DNA of 44,850 bases from positions 1 to 44,850 of the forward strand of contig JBEKZL010000022.1 in the NCBI GenBank assembly GCA_049509915.1, written 5' to 3'. Position 1 is the first letter of the stretch. Each line of letters starts with the position of its first letter. The DNA comes from JBEKYD01 sp049509915. Lineage in GTDB: Bacteria > Acidobacteriota > Terriglobia > Bryobacterales > Bryobacteraceae. A program made the translations under genes and the position numbers. Shown in pieces: positions 24,874 through 32,079 of this stretch. Under the pieces are notes generated by a model. That model saw nothing but the letters and a program-made list of their open reading frames with translations. It had not been told where the DNA came from and searched no databases.

Positions 24874-27519
24874 ATGGCAGAAAATCTTTCGAGCCTCAGC
24901 GACGACCGCATTGCGTATCTGGAAGGACTGGTCAGGCAGGGCAGAACCGCCGCCGCCGTCTTTACGCAATTCTCTCAGCAGGACGTGGATCGCATTGTCA
25001 AGGCGATCGTCCTGGCCGGAATGGACCAGGCTCAATATCTCGCCCGCCTGGCGGTCGAGGAAACCAGGCTCGGCGTTCTGGAAGACAAGTTTCTCAAGAA
25101 CATGGTGGCCACGGAATTCGTGTACGACTACGTCCGGGACAAACGATCCGTCGGCACCATCCGCGAGTTTCCGGAACGCGGCATGGTGGAGGTGGCGGAA
25201 CCGATCGGGCTTATCTTTTCGCTCATCCCGATCACCAACCCCACCTCGACGGTGCTTTTCAAGTGCATCATGGCCATCAAGACGCGAAACGCGGTGATTT
25301 TCGGCCCCCACCCGAAGGCCTGGCACTGTTGCCAGGAGGCCATCCGGATCATGTATGAGACCGCCGTGAAGCACGGCGCTCCCGAAGGAGTGTTCACCTG
25401 CCTGGAATCGCCCACCATACCGGACAACAACTACCTGATGCGCCACAAAGAGGTGAGGCTGATTGACGCCACCGGCGGCCCGGGCGCCGTCAAAGCCGCC
25501 TATAGCTCAGGTAAACCGGCCTTAGGAGTTGGCGCTGGCAATACGCCAGTCTACTTGGAAAAGACGGCACACCTGGACATGGCGGTCGTGGATATCATCA
25601 CCTCCAAGACCTTCGATAACGGAACCATTTGCGCCTCGGAACAAACGGTGGTGATCGACGACGAGATTTATGACCTCGCGATCCGGAAGTTTGCGGACCT
25701 GGGTTCCCACATCTGCAGCGGGAAAGAGACGGAGATCCTGGGGCGAACCGTAATCGACCCTGAAACCGGGTATATGCGGCCCATGGCGGTTGGCCAGAAA
25801 GCCACCGATATCGCCCGCGCCTGCGGCCTTCGGGTCAAACCGGATACGAAGTTGCTGGTTGCGCCCATTCAAGGCGTTGGCCGGGAACATCCGCTATCGG
25901 TCGAGAAACTGTGCCCCGTGCTCTCGGTCTATCGCGCCAAATCCGCCGAGGAGGCGCTCCGGGTGTGCGTGGACGTGAATCATCTCGGCGGGCTTGGCCA
26001 CACGGCGGTGGTTTTCTCGCGCGACGATGAGATCATTCGAAGGTTCAGCGAGGCAGTCGATGCGGGACGTGTCATCGTAAATTCTCCGGGATCGATCGGC
26101 GCGCTTGGTGGGGTTTACAACGATATGGTGCCCACCTTCTCATTCGGTTGCGGGACCGGTGGCGGTAACAGCACCACCGATAACGTCAATATGTATCATT
26201 ACCTGAATATCAAGCGCGTGGCTCGGAGGACGCAAGCTCATATGTGGTTTCGTATCCCCAATCAAATCTACTTCAACATGTACGCGGTTGAAAACCTGGG
26301 CCAGTTCCCGTCGCAATCGACCGTCATCGTCACCAACCCCTTGCTGGAACAGATGGGACATGTGGATATTGTGCGGCGCTCCCTTCCGGCGGGGACCCCG
26401 GTTCGCGTCCTCGCGATTCCCGACGCGGAACCGGAGCTTAAGGTGATTGTCGAAGGGCTGGCGGCGCTCAATCTTATTCGGGCGGACCAGATTATTGCGC
26501 TTGGCGGCGGATCGGTCATCGACGCGGCGAAGATCATGAAACTCAAGTACGTTTCGCCGGAGGCCGACTTAGAAGAACTGGCCGCCCCGTTTCTGGACAT
26601 CCGCAAACGCGTAGTCCGGTACCCGGCTCAGCTTAAACAGGTGCGGCTGATTGCCATTTCCACCACCAGCGGAACCGGAAGCGAAGTCACTCCGTTCGCG
26701 GTCCTGCTGGACAAGGAGCGTGGGCGGAAGGTGACTCTGGTCGACTATTCGCTGAGCCCGGATGTGGCCATCGTCGATCCTCAGTTCGTGATGTCGATGC
26801 CGGGAAAACTGACCGCCGACACCGGTATCGACTGCCTCACCCATGCCCTCGAAGCTGGAGTTTCCATTCTGGCCTCACCGTACACCGATTCCAACGCCAT
26901 GCAAGCCATTCGCATGGCATTCAAGTACCTGCCCATCGCCTACGAGAACCCTGGCGACGAAGAGGCCCGCAGCATGATGCACAATGCCGCCTGTATCGCG
27001 GCGCTGGCGTTTTCGAACGCCTCCGTGGGAGTGAATCACGCTCTGGCTCATGCCTTCGGGGCGCGCTTCGGCGTGGGGCACGGACGCGCGAACGCCCTCA
27101 TGCTACCCCACGTCATCGCGTTTAACGCGTCTGTGCCGACCAAATTCATGCCGTCGGCGAACCAGCGCGGATATACGGCACATAAGAAGTACGCCCTGGT
27201 GGCGGATTTGCTCGGGTTGGCGGGCGATACCATCGAGGAGAAGGTTAAAAGCCTCGTGTCGGCGACCGAACAGTTGCTCGACCGATTGGAGATTCCGCGT
27301 TCCATCGCGGATCTGGGGATCTCCGAACCGGAATTCGAGCGGGCAGTGCCGGATTTGGCCAAGGCTGCTTTTGACGATCCCTCGTGGCGCTCGAACCCTC
27401 GCATGCCGCTGGTGAGCGAGTTGGTCGAGTTGTTCTGGAAGGCTTATCGGGGACGGGGCGCGGCAGGCCCAACCGGAGTATCGGAGCAGGCAGCTATGAA
27501 GGAATGGTCGTGCGTATGA
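24874..27519 (+). CDS. adhE: Bifunctional acetaldehyde-CoA / alcohol dehydrogenase
   Basis: AdhE reduces acetyl-CoA to acetaldehyde and then ethanol (or the reverse) with NAD(H); in other bacteria it assembles into spirosome filaments. The product is 881 residues, the family length. The N-terminal aldehyde dehydrogenase domain shows PIGLIFSLIPITNPTSTVLFK, GVGAGNTPVYLE and the catalytic Cys253 in NGTICASEQTVV. The C-terminal iron-dependent alcohol dehydrogenase shows IALGGGSVIDAAKIMKL, TTSGTGSEVTPFAV, TGIDCLTHALEAGVSILASPYTD and NHALAHAFGARFGVGHGRANALMLPHV, with metal-ligand His residues. GGAGGATAGACGC precedes the ATG. It suggests fermentative or low-oxygen metabolism. The stop overlaps the start of a STAS-domain gene by 4 bp. 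Confidence 0.95.
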   Translation: MAENLSSLSDDRIAYLEGLVRQGRTAAAVFTQFSQQDVDRIVKAIVLAGMDQAQYLARLAVEETRLGVLEDKFLKNMVATEFVYDYVRDKRSVGTIREFPERGMVEVAEPIGLIFSLIPITNPTSTVLFKCIMAIKTRNAVIFGPHPKAWHCCQEAIRIMYETAVKHGAPEGVFTCLESPTIPDNNYLMRHKEVRLIDATGGPGAVKAAYSSGKPALGVGAGNTPVYLEKTAHLDMAVVDIITSKTFDNGTICASEQTVVIDDEIYDLAIRKFADLGSHICSGKETEILGRTVIDPETGYMRPMAVGQKATDIARACGLRVKPDTKLLVAPIQGVGREHPLSVEKLCPVLSVYRAKSAEEALRVCVDVNHLGGLGHTAVVFSRDDEIIRRFSEAVDAGRVIVNSPGSIGALGGVYNDMVPTFSFGCGTGGGNSTTDNVNMYHYLNIKRVARRTQAHMWFRIPNQIYFNMYAVENLGQFPSQSTVIVTNPLLEQMGHVDIVRRSLPAGTPVRVLAIPDAEPELKVIVEGLAALNLIRADQIIALGGGSVIDAAKIMKLKYVSPEADLEELAAPFLDIRKRVVRYPAQLKQVRLIAISTTSGTGSEVTPFAVLLDKERGRKVTLVDYSLSPDVAIVDPQFVMSMPGKLTADTGIDCLTHALEAGVSILASPYTDSNAMQAIRMAFKYLPIAYENPGDEEARSMMHNAACIAALAFSNASVGVNHALAHAFGARFGVGHGRANALMLPHVIAFNASVPTKFMPSANQRGYTAHKKYALVADLLGLAGDTIEEKVKSLVSATEQLLDRLEIPRSIADLGISEPEFERAVPDLAKAAFDDPSWRSNPRMPLVSELVELFWKAYRGRGAAGPTGVSEQAAMKEWSCV

Positions 27520-27794
27520 CAACCAGTGCGGAGTGGATTAAAGTTGCCCCGGAGCGCCTCCTGGATGCTTTTCAACGCGAGGCCGTCGAAAAGATAACCG
27601 GCGGGCAGGGCGAAGTGGTTCTGGATTTCTCTTCGGTTGCGAGGATCGATTCCGAAGCGGTCGGAGCGCTCGAACGGTTGGCTGGTTTGGCGGCGGACAG
27701 GTCGGTCCGGGTGGTGTTACGCGCCGTTAATGGCGATATTTACAAAGTGCTCAAGCTACTGAAACTGACCGAGCGGTTCGGTTTTCCGATCTGA
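27516..27794 (+). CDS. Small STAS-domain protein coupled to adhE
   Basis: This is a 92-residue single-domain protein. VVLDFSSVARIDSEAVGALERLAGLAADRSVRVVLRAVNGDIYKVLKLLKLTERFGF follows the STAS pattern of anti-sigma-factor antagonists and MlaB-like proteins: a beta strand, then D-S at the helix start, then a K-x-L-x-L-x-x-L-x-x-x-F end. The canonical DSSG phosphorylation motif is replaced by D-S-E-A, so regulation by phosphorylation is doubtful. Its ATG overlaps the adhE stop (ATGA), implying translational coupling. No kinase or phosphatase partner is adjacent. The role is unknown; control of AdhE or a signalling side branch are both guesses. Confidence 0.72.
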   Translation: MTTSAEWIKVAPERLLDAFQREAVEKITGGQGEVVLDFSSVARIDSEAVGALERLAGLAADRSVRVVLRAVNGDIYKVLKLLKLTERFGFPI

Positions 27795-27842
27795 TCGGAG
27801 ATCCCCTGGACGGCTCGTCAGGCGCTTCGCAAACCGGTCAGC

Positions 27843-28148
27843 TTACCACTCGCTATCCGGCGGATCCACATTCCGGTAGATCTGTCTTGTGCGCGGCTCC
27901 GCGAACATATCCACCGTTTTCGCCGCCCAGGCGTTGTAGTGCGGTGTCTCCCTGTGAGCCGCCTGCGCGGCGGCGTCGCGGTAGACCTCACACAGAAGGA
28001 AACGCGTGGGGTCGTCGCTTTGCTGAATCACGTCGAAACGCGCCACGCCCGGCTCGCGGCGGCTGTTGGTGGCATTCTCGATCGTGGCCTGCAGAAACGC
28101 ATCGAGCGATTCGTGTTTTACGTGGATCGAAACCAAGAGAACGATCAT
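27843..28148 (-). CDS. ABM-domain (LsrG-like) putative monooxygenase
   Basis: This is a 101-residue dimeric ferredoxin-like fold protein of the antibiotic biosynthesis monooxygenase family. MIVLLVSIHVKHESLDAFLQATIENATNSRREPGVARFDVIQQSDDPTRFLLCEVYRD and ETPHYNAWAAKTVDMF match the family's EPG-x-x-xF-V and 'HxxTxH-W' pattern (here HRETPHYNAW). Members act on quinols or small aldehydes, or serve as isomerases such as LsrG. It follows the DapA-family gene by 3 bp, so the pair is one operon, and it may modify that enzyme's substrate or product. The exact reaction is unknown. Confidence 0.8.
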   Translation of the reverse strand: MIVLLVSIHVKHESLDAFLQATIENATNSRREPGVARFDVIQQSDDPTRFLLCEVYRDAAAQAAHRETPHYNAWAAKTVDMFAEPRTRQIYRNVDPPDSEW

Positions 28149-28151
28149 GAG

Positions 28152-29036
28152 TCATCCTTTCAAGTCGCGGAACGCATCTTCGATTTCCTGTTTAGCGGCC
28201 GGCGTGGGCACGCTCAGCGGCAGGCGCGGCGGCCCGCCGTAGTAGCCGTTCAGGTCCATGGCGTACTTCAGACCCGGCACGCCGTACTTGCTGGTGACCA
28301 GCGCGGAAGCCCGGCCGATGCGGTTCTGCCAGTCCAGGCCCGCGGCTTCCTCGCGCGTGCGGTACGCTTCCCAGATGGCGATCACGCTATAAGGTGCCGC
28401 GTTGGCGTACGCCAGAATGGCGCCCGTCGCGCCCATCAGCAGCGAAGGCCAGAGCGTTGGCGCCGAACCTACCAGCACCTGAAAGCCGTGACGCACCTCG
28501 CGAATCATCTGCATCACTTTTTCCAGGTTGCCCGAGCTTTCCTTGATGGCGATGACGTTGGGGTGCTCGCTCAGCGCCACCACCGCTTCCACCGGAATGT
28601 CCACCCCCGTGGTTTGCGGCCAGTTATAAATGATGAGCGGCAGGCGCGACTGGTCCGCCACGGCGCGATAGTAGAGCGCCTGCGCGTCGGCGCGGTTGAT
28701 CAGGTTCTTATAATAATGCGGCGTGCGCACCATGGCGGCCTTGTAGCCCAGTTCCGCAGCCCGATTGGTCAGCGCCACGGTTTCCCGAACGCTCTCCATT
28801 CCGGTACCGGCGATCAGCAGCTTTTCCGGCACGGCATGTTTGGCAACCGCCTCCCATACCTGGATCTTTTCTTCCGTGGTGCAGTGGACGCTCTCTCCGG
28901 TCGAGCCCATCACCACGTAGCCGGCGAGCGTAGTGAGGTTCCATTTCTCGACGTTGTGGTGGATCTTGGACCAATAGATTTCACCGTTGTGATCGAACGG
29001 CGTCGTGATTGGTGGGAAAATACCCTGTAGTTTCAT
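28152..29036 (-). CDS. DapA/NAL-family aldolase (dihydrodipicolinate synthase-like)
   Basis: This is a 294-residue class I aldolase-fold protein. The family motifs are GSTGES (about 44-49), a catalytic Tyr in PLIIYNWP (Tyr137) and the Schiff-base Lys in IAIKESSGN (Lys165). The N-terminus KLQGIFPPITTPFD is also typical. The start is ATG 29036; an open frame extends further upstream but is antisense to prmA. Genomic context differs from lysine synthesis genes and pairs it with a small monooxygenase, so a sugar-acid or hydroxy-keto-acid aldolase or dehydratase is as likely as DapA proper. The start lies only 27 bp from the divergent prmA start. Confidence 0.87.
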   Translation of the reverse strand: MKLQGIFPPITTPFDHNGEIYWSKIHHNVEKWNLTTLAGYVVMGSTGESVHCTTEEKIQVWEAVAKHAVPEKLLIAGTGMESVRETVALTNRAAELGYKAAMVRTPHYYKNLINRADAQALYYRAVADQSRLPLIIYNWPQTTGVDIPVEAVVALSEHPNVIAIKESSGNLEKVMQMIREVRHGFQVLVGSAPTLWPSLLMGATGAILAYANAAPYSVIAIWEAYRTREEAAGLDWQNRIGRASALVTSKYGVPGLKYAMDLNGYYGGPPRLPLSVPTPAAKQEIEDAFRDLKG

Positions 29037-29063
29037 GATCCCAAACGAACCTCCACGATAACA

Positions 29064-29810
29064 GTGTTCTCGCTTGAAATCGAATGCGACCAAGCCCGGC
29101 GCGACTGGCTCGTGGCCGACCTGTACGACTTCGACCCCGCCGGCGTGGTGGAACTCGATGCCACGCGCGTGCGTGTCTTCTTCGACGATACGGCCGACCG
29201 GGTCCAACTGCTGGCGCGCTACCCGAATGCCGCGTTTCGCATTGAGGAAGACCGCGATTGGGTGGGCGAGGCGCGGGCCATGCTGCAGCCCATGCCGGTC
29301 GGCGCGCGGTTTTTTCTGGTGCCCGAATGGCGCGACGACCCGGCGCCCGATGGCCGGTTTCGCATCACGGTGAATCCCGGTATGGCATTTGGTACCGGCG
29401 CCCACGAAACCACCCAATTGTGCCTGGAAGCGCTGGAAGAGTTTGTCCACCCCGGAGCGGTGGTGCTAGACGTAGGCACCGGTCAGGGCATTCTGGCGCG
29501 GGCCGCCCGGTTGCTGGGCGCCGGAACCGTCATCGCTTGCGACACCGATCCGGTCGCCATCGAGATCGCCGGCATGGGCTTCGTCGGGTCGGTGGATGCG
29601 GTCCGGTCCGATTCGGTGGACCTGGTGGTCGCCAATATCAGCCCGGAGGCGATTGTGCAGCTTGTGCCCAATTTGCTCCGCGTCCGCCGCCCCGGCGGTA
29701 CGATTCTGGTCAGCGGCTTCGAAGTGAATGAAACCGGGCAAGTTAGCTTCGCTCTGCCCGGCGTCCGCGAAATGCGCCAGAAGGGCAATTGGGCATTAGC
29801 CGTGGCCTAA
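29064..29810 (+). CDS. prmA: Ribosomal protein L11 methyltransferase
   Basis: PrmA trimethylates ribosomal protein L11 with S-adenosylmethionine. The 248-residue protein has the PrmA pre-motif NPGMAFGTGAHETTQLCLEAL, SAM motif I VVLDVGTGQGILARAARLLGAGTVIACDTDPVA, and the NISPEAI substrate loop in place of the NPP-type motif, all in normal order. It is somewhat shorter than E. coli PrmA (293), because the N-terminal L11-recognition domain is compact. The start is GTG at 29064, with no clear ribosome site and only 27 bp to the divergent dapA-like gene. A leaderless transcript or a slightly different start is possible. Confidence 0.87.
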   Translation: MFSLEIECDQARRDWLVADLYDFDPAGVVELDATRVRVFFDDTADRVQLLARYPNAAFRIEEDRDWVGEARAMLQPMPVGARFFLVPEWRDDPAPDGRFRITVNPGMAFGTGAHETTQLCLEALEEFVHPGAVVLDVGTGQGILARAARLLGAGTVIACDTDPVAIEIAGMGFVGSVDAVRSDSVDLVVANISPEAIVQLVPNLLRVRRPGGTILVSGFEVNETGQVSFALPGVREMRQKGNWALAVA

Positions 29811-29812
29811 TG

Positions 29813-29829
29813 TGCACAAAGTTGCACAA
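29813..29829 (+). repeat. Paired TGCACAA repeat, copy 1
   Basis: TGCACAA-agt-TGCACAA: two identical heptamers in direct orientation with a 10-bp period. It starts just after the prmA stop. The same arrangement recurs at 31042-31058 and 31130-31146, on the far side of the toxin-antitoxin genes. Confidence 0.5.
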
Positions 29830-29866
29830 TGAAAAAACAAACCGTCAGGTCGGCAACAGATCATAG

Positions 29867-29881
29867 AATTATCATATAATT
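29867..29881. promoter_or_regulatory. Toxin-antitoxin promoter/operator: AATTAT-CAT-ATAATT
   Basis: A perfect 6-bp inverted repeat around CAT overlaps a TATAAT -10 box (29875-29880) 18 bp upstream of the antitoxin start. The region is distinctly AT-rich against its surroundings. Antitoxins of the Phd/YefM type autoregulate by binding such palindromes. The -35 box is not evident. Confidence 0.55.
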
Positions 29882-29898
29882 GATTGATGAGGACCCCG

Positions 29899-30186
29899 AT
29901 GCTCGATACCCGTGAAATCCACTCTCTGACTGATTTCCTGCGGAACCATAAAGCGCACGTCACGCGGCTCAAGCAGACGCAGGCCCCGGAAGTGCTAACG
30001 GTGAACGGCAAGGCTGAGGTGGTTGTGCAGGATGCGACGAGCTACCAGCTAATGCTGGACCGCCTGCACCACATGGAAGCGCTTGCGGCAATTCAGGAGG
30101 GAATGGCGAGCGCGGAACGCGGCGAACTGAAGCCCGCCGCTCAGGTGCTCGACGAGATGCGGGCTAAGTATGGCCTATCGCGTTAG
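29899..30186 (+). CDS. Type II antitoxin, Phd/YefM-like
   Basis: This is a 95-residue antitoxin. The N-terminal DTREIHSLTDFLRNHKAHVTRLKQTQAPEVLTVNGKAEVVVQDATSYQLMLDRL is the Phd/YefM DNA-binding and dimerisation domain. The C-terminal segment (EGMASAERGELKPAAQVLDEMRAKYGL) would wrap the toxin. ATG 29899 is preferred because GAGGA lies 5 nt upstream; an ATG at 29887 would add four residues. It overlaps the downstream toxin gene by 17 bp, the usual coupling. It would neutralise the ParE-like toxin and repress its own promoter. Confidence 0.88.
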   Translation: MLDTREIHSLTDFLRNHKAHVTRLKQTQAPEVLTVNGKAEVVVQDATSYQLMLDRLHHMEALAAIQEGMASAERGELKPAAQVLDEMRAKYGLSR

Positions 30187-30499
30187 CCTGACCTCTCCCG
30201 CCGAAACGGACGCATACGCGGCGTATGAACGCATCCGCGAAGTTGCCCCCATGCATGCGGAGAAGTGGCTCACTCGCTTGTTTGAGGCCATTCTCAGCCT
30301 GGAAGAGTCTCCCGCCCGATGCCCGGTCATCGCTGAAGCAAAAGAGCTTGGCTATCCCGCCCGTCACTTGCTCTACGGCAAAGGGAGGGGTGTCTATCGA
30401 ATCATCTTTCATATCCGGGAGGACGAGCAGCATGTGCGCGTCTTGCGGATCTGGCATGCTTCCCGCGATGCCATCACCGCCGAGGACGTGGAGGAGTAA
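30170..30499 (+). CDS. Type II toxin, RelE/ParE family
   Basis: This is a 109-residue toxin. YRVSLTSPAETDAYAAYERIREVAPMHAEKWLTRLFEAILSLEESPARCPVIAEAKELGYPARHLLYGKGRGVYRIIFHIREDEQHVRVLRIWHASRD shows the RelE/ParE pattern: two N-terminal helices, then R-x-L-x-x-x-Y-R-I-x-F strands and the V-x-V-L-x-I-W-H-x-R-x end. The ParE-type C-terminus ('WHASRD') favours a gyrase-directed poison, but RelE-type mRNA cleavage cannot be excluded. It overlaps the antitoxin by 17 bp. The start ATG 30170 lies within the antitoxin's last codons. Confidence 0.86.
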   Translation: MAYRVSLTSPAETDAYAAYERIREVAPMHAEKWLTRLFEAILSLEESPARCPVIAEAKELGYPARHLLYGKGRGVYRIIFHIREDEQHVRVLRIWHASRDAITAEDVEE

Positions 30500-30534
30500 C
30501 GGCGCGCACGAGGGCTAGACACGGAGGATTGACC

Positions 30535-30666
30535 ATGACCAAGATTTCGTTTGAGAAAAGCAGCGGCAACGTCTTTGCCGATATTGGATTCACACCAGCC
30601 GAGGCGGCGGACCTCCCCGCTAAGAGCAGCTTGATCATCGCCCTTAAGGACACCATCGAGCAGTGA
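30535..30666 (+). pseudogene. Truncated HigA/XRE-type antitoxin remnant
   Basis: This is a 43-codon frame with a good ribosome site (GGAGGATTGACC): MTKISFEKSSGNVFADIGF and then TPAEAADLPAKSSLIIALKDTIEQ. It reads as the start of an XRE antitoxin of the 'SSGNVFADLGF...AxxKxxLxxxIxxxI' type found beside HigB/RelE toxins. The frame stops right where the helix-turn-helix should begin. No continuation was found in another frame in the next 100 bp. It lies 35 bp after the ParE-like toxin and is probably the remains of a second toxin-antitoxin locus. It might still be expressed as a short peptide. Confidence 0.6.
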
Positions 30667-31041
30667 TTGCCTTTTTACTCATCGGCTGGTCCAGGATTCT
30701 CGGAATCCGAACAGCGAATCTTAACACCCGGCTGTACCGTCCGCGAAAAGGACAGCGGGGCAACCTGATGAGGACAGCGGGATGCACAAGGCCCATTCCC
30801 GCCCGCACCGTCCCGAAGTCCGGTCACGAGCATCTTTTGTTGATAGCTAAGACCTTCCTGTAAGTACAATCTCGAACCTGTTGTACTCTGGTGGCGGGGT
30901 GAGGATGCCTACAGTGGGAAAACCGGGAGGGGCAACGGCTAGGCCGAGACTGGATTTGACGTATCACGCTCGGTCCCCCGAAGCGCCGTGACGCTAGAGT
31001 TGGGCCTGCTTCTCCGCCCATCCGGGTTTCCTGGCCTTCCA

Positions 31042-31058
31042 TGCACAAGAATGCACAA
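31042..31058 (+). repeat. Paired TGCACAA repeat, copy 2
   Basis: TGCACAA-gaa-TGCACAA, the same heptamer pair and 10-bp period as at 29813, in the non-coding region. Confidence 0.5.
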
Positions 31059-31129
31059 CAGCGGTGGGAATTGGCTTCCTCAACACCTGGAGAACGTCGG
31101 GCGACGTCGCGAGTTCCGGGCTCAATCCA

Positions 31130-31146
31130 TGCACAAAATTGCACAA
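31130..31146 (+). repeat. Paired TGCACAA repeat, copy 3
   Basis: TGCACAA-aat-TGCACAA, 88 bp after copy 2 and in the same orientation. Confidence 0.5.
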
Positions 31147-31503
31147 AGCGGCCGGCGCGCTGTAGAACCAGCGGGATATGCTGATAACCCGCGCGATGCC
31201 GCCTCGGCGCGTCGGGAGGGACGGCAATCATCGGGCTATTTCCTCGCGGCTCGTTGGCTCGTCCCGAGGGGCCATGGCTGCGATCCCTTGGCCTGGACGG
31301 CGCGAGCCGGTGTTTTCAACCAGTCACAAACGCCCTCATCTCCGCATTTCACCAACTCGTGCTCGACATCACCGTGCATTGAAAACATTGGACCTATAGG
31401 CTTAGGAAGGGCCTCAGGGTAAGTTTCTCGGCAGGTTGCGGGCCCCAAAGTCGCCGAATCCAACCCGGAGCGGCCGTCATCCACCACCTGGAGGCATTCC
31501 TAT

Positions 31504-31953
31504 ATGAAACGAACTGGAAGCGCGAAGTGGCAGGGAGATCTCAAGACCGGGAGCGGAGCGTTGACCGTCGCCAGCGGCACACTTTCTCAGACTCCGTATT
31601 CTTTCCACGCCCGGTTTGCGGACGGCAAGGGCACCAACCCCGAAGAACTGCTGGCGGCGGCTCACGCCGGCTGCTTCACCATGGCGCTCTCGGCTCAGCT
31701 TGGAGAAGCCGGGCTGAAGGCCGACAGCCTGGAAACTACCTGCACCATTTCGCTGGAACAGAAGGATGGCGGCTTCACCATTACCGAAAGCCACCTGGAG
31801 TTGAAGGCCGTCGTCCCCGGCGCCACTCAGGAAGCCTTTGAGAAAGCTACCGCCGCCGCCAAGGCCGGGTGCCCCGTATCGAAGCTCTACCACACCAACA
31901 TCACTTTGAACGCTACCCTGATCCCCGCCACCACCGGCCAGGCCGGCGCGTAG
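31504..31953 (+). CDS. osmC: OsmC-family peroxiredoxin
   Basis: OsmC/Ohr proteins detoxify organic hydroperoxides with a thiol pair in the cytoplasm. This 149-residue protein begins MKRTGSAKWQGDLKTGSGAL. It has NPEELLAAAHAGCFTMALSAQL with peroxidatic Cys57, and KAGCPVSKLY with resolving Cys123, the two conserved cysteines. The overall sequence is closer to OsmC than to Ohr (N-terminal W-x-G-x-L-x-x-G pattern). GGAGG lies 9 nt before the ATG. It stands alone between the accessory pocket and the DUF3300 gene. Confidence 0.92.
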   Translation: MKRTGSAKWQGDLKTGSGALTVASGTLSQTPYSFHARFADGKGTNPEELLAAAHAGCFTMALSAQLGEAGLKADSLETTCTISLEQKDGGFTITESHLELKAVVPGATQEAFEKATAAAKAGCPVSKLYHTNITLNATLIPATTGQAGA

Positions 31954-32026
31954 CTCATTTCAAGCCCGGCGAATCGTAAATTACTGTCATGCAGACACTT
32001 GAAACCTAAATCAGGCCCGGCGGATC

Positions 32027-32032
32027 TATAAT
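32027..32032 (+). promoter_or_regulatory. Candidate -10 box upstream of the DUF3300 operon
   Basis: A perfect TATAAT lies 48 bp before the DUF3300 start. TTGAAA at 31999-32004 is the best -35-like match, but the 22-bp spacing is too long, so only the -10 is offered. Confidence 0.35.
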
Positions 32033-32079
32033 GGCGGACGCGGGCCGGCTCGGCCGGGAGACCCGCTCGGGAGGTGGGC

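Larger units (their letters stand above)
30667..31503. other. 837-bp region without a convincing gene
   Basis: No open frame here has a ribosome site, family motif or steady composition. The region includes a repeated AGGACAGCGGG (about 30749 and 30772), the two later TGCACAA pairs, and many short frames in all directions. Together with the truncated antitoxin it looks like decayed accessory DNA. The OsmC ribosome site (GGAGG) is at its right end. Confidence 0.5.

Noticed and set aside
30740..30790. Insertion-sequence end suggested by repeated AGGACAGCGGG
   Set aside because: Only two short direct copies, with no transposase fragment or inverted partner recognised.
31236..31487. An 83-codon minus-strand frame in the 31 kb gap
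   Set aside because: Its C-terminal part looks slightly protein-like, but there is no ribosome site, no motif and no partner gene.
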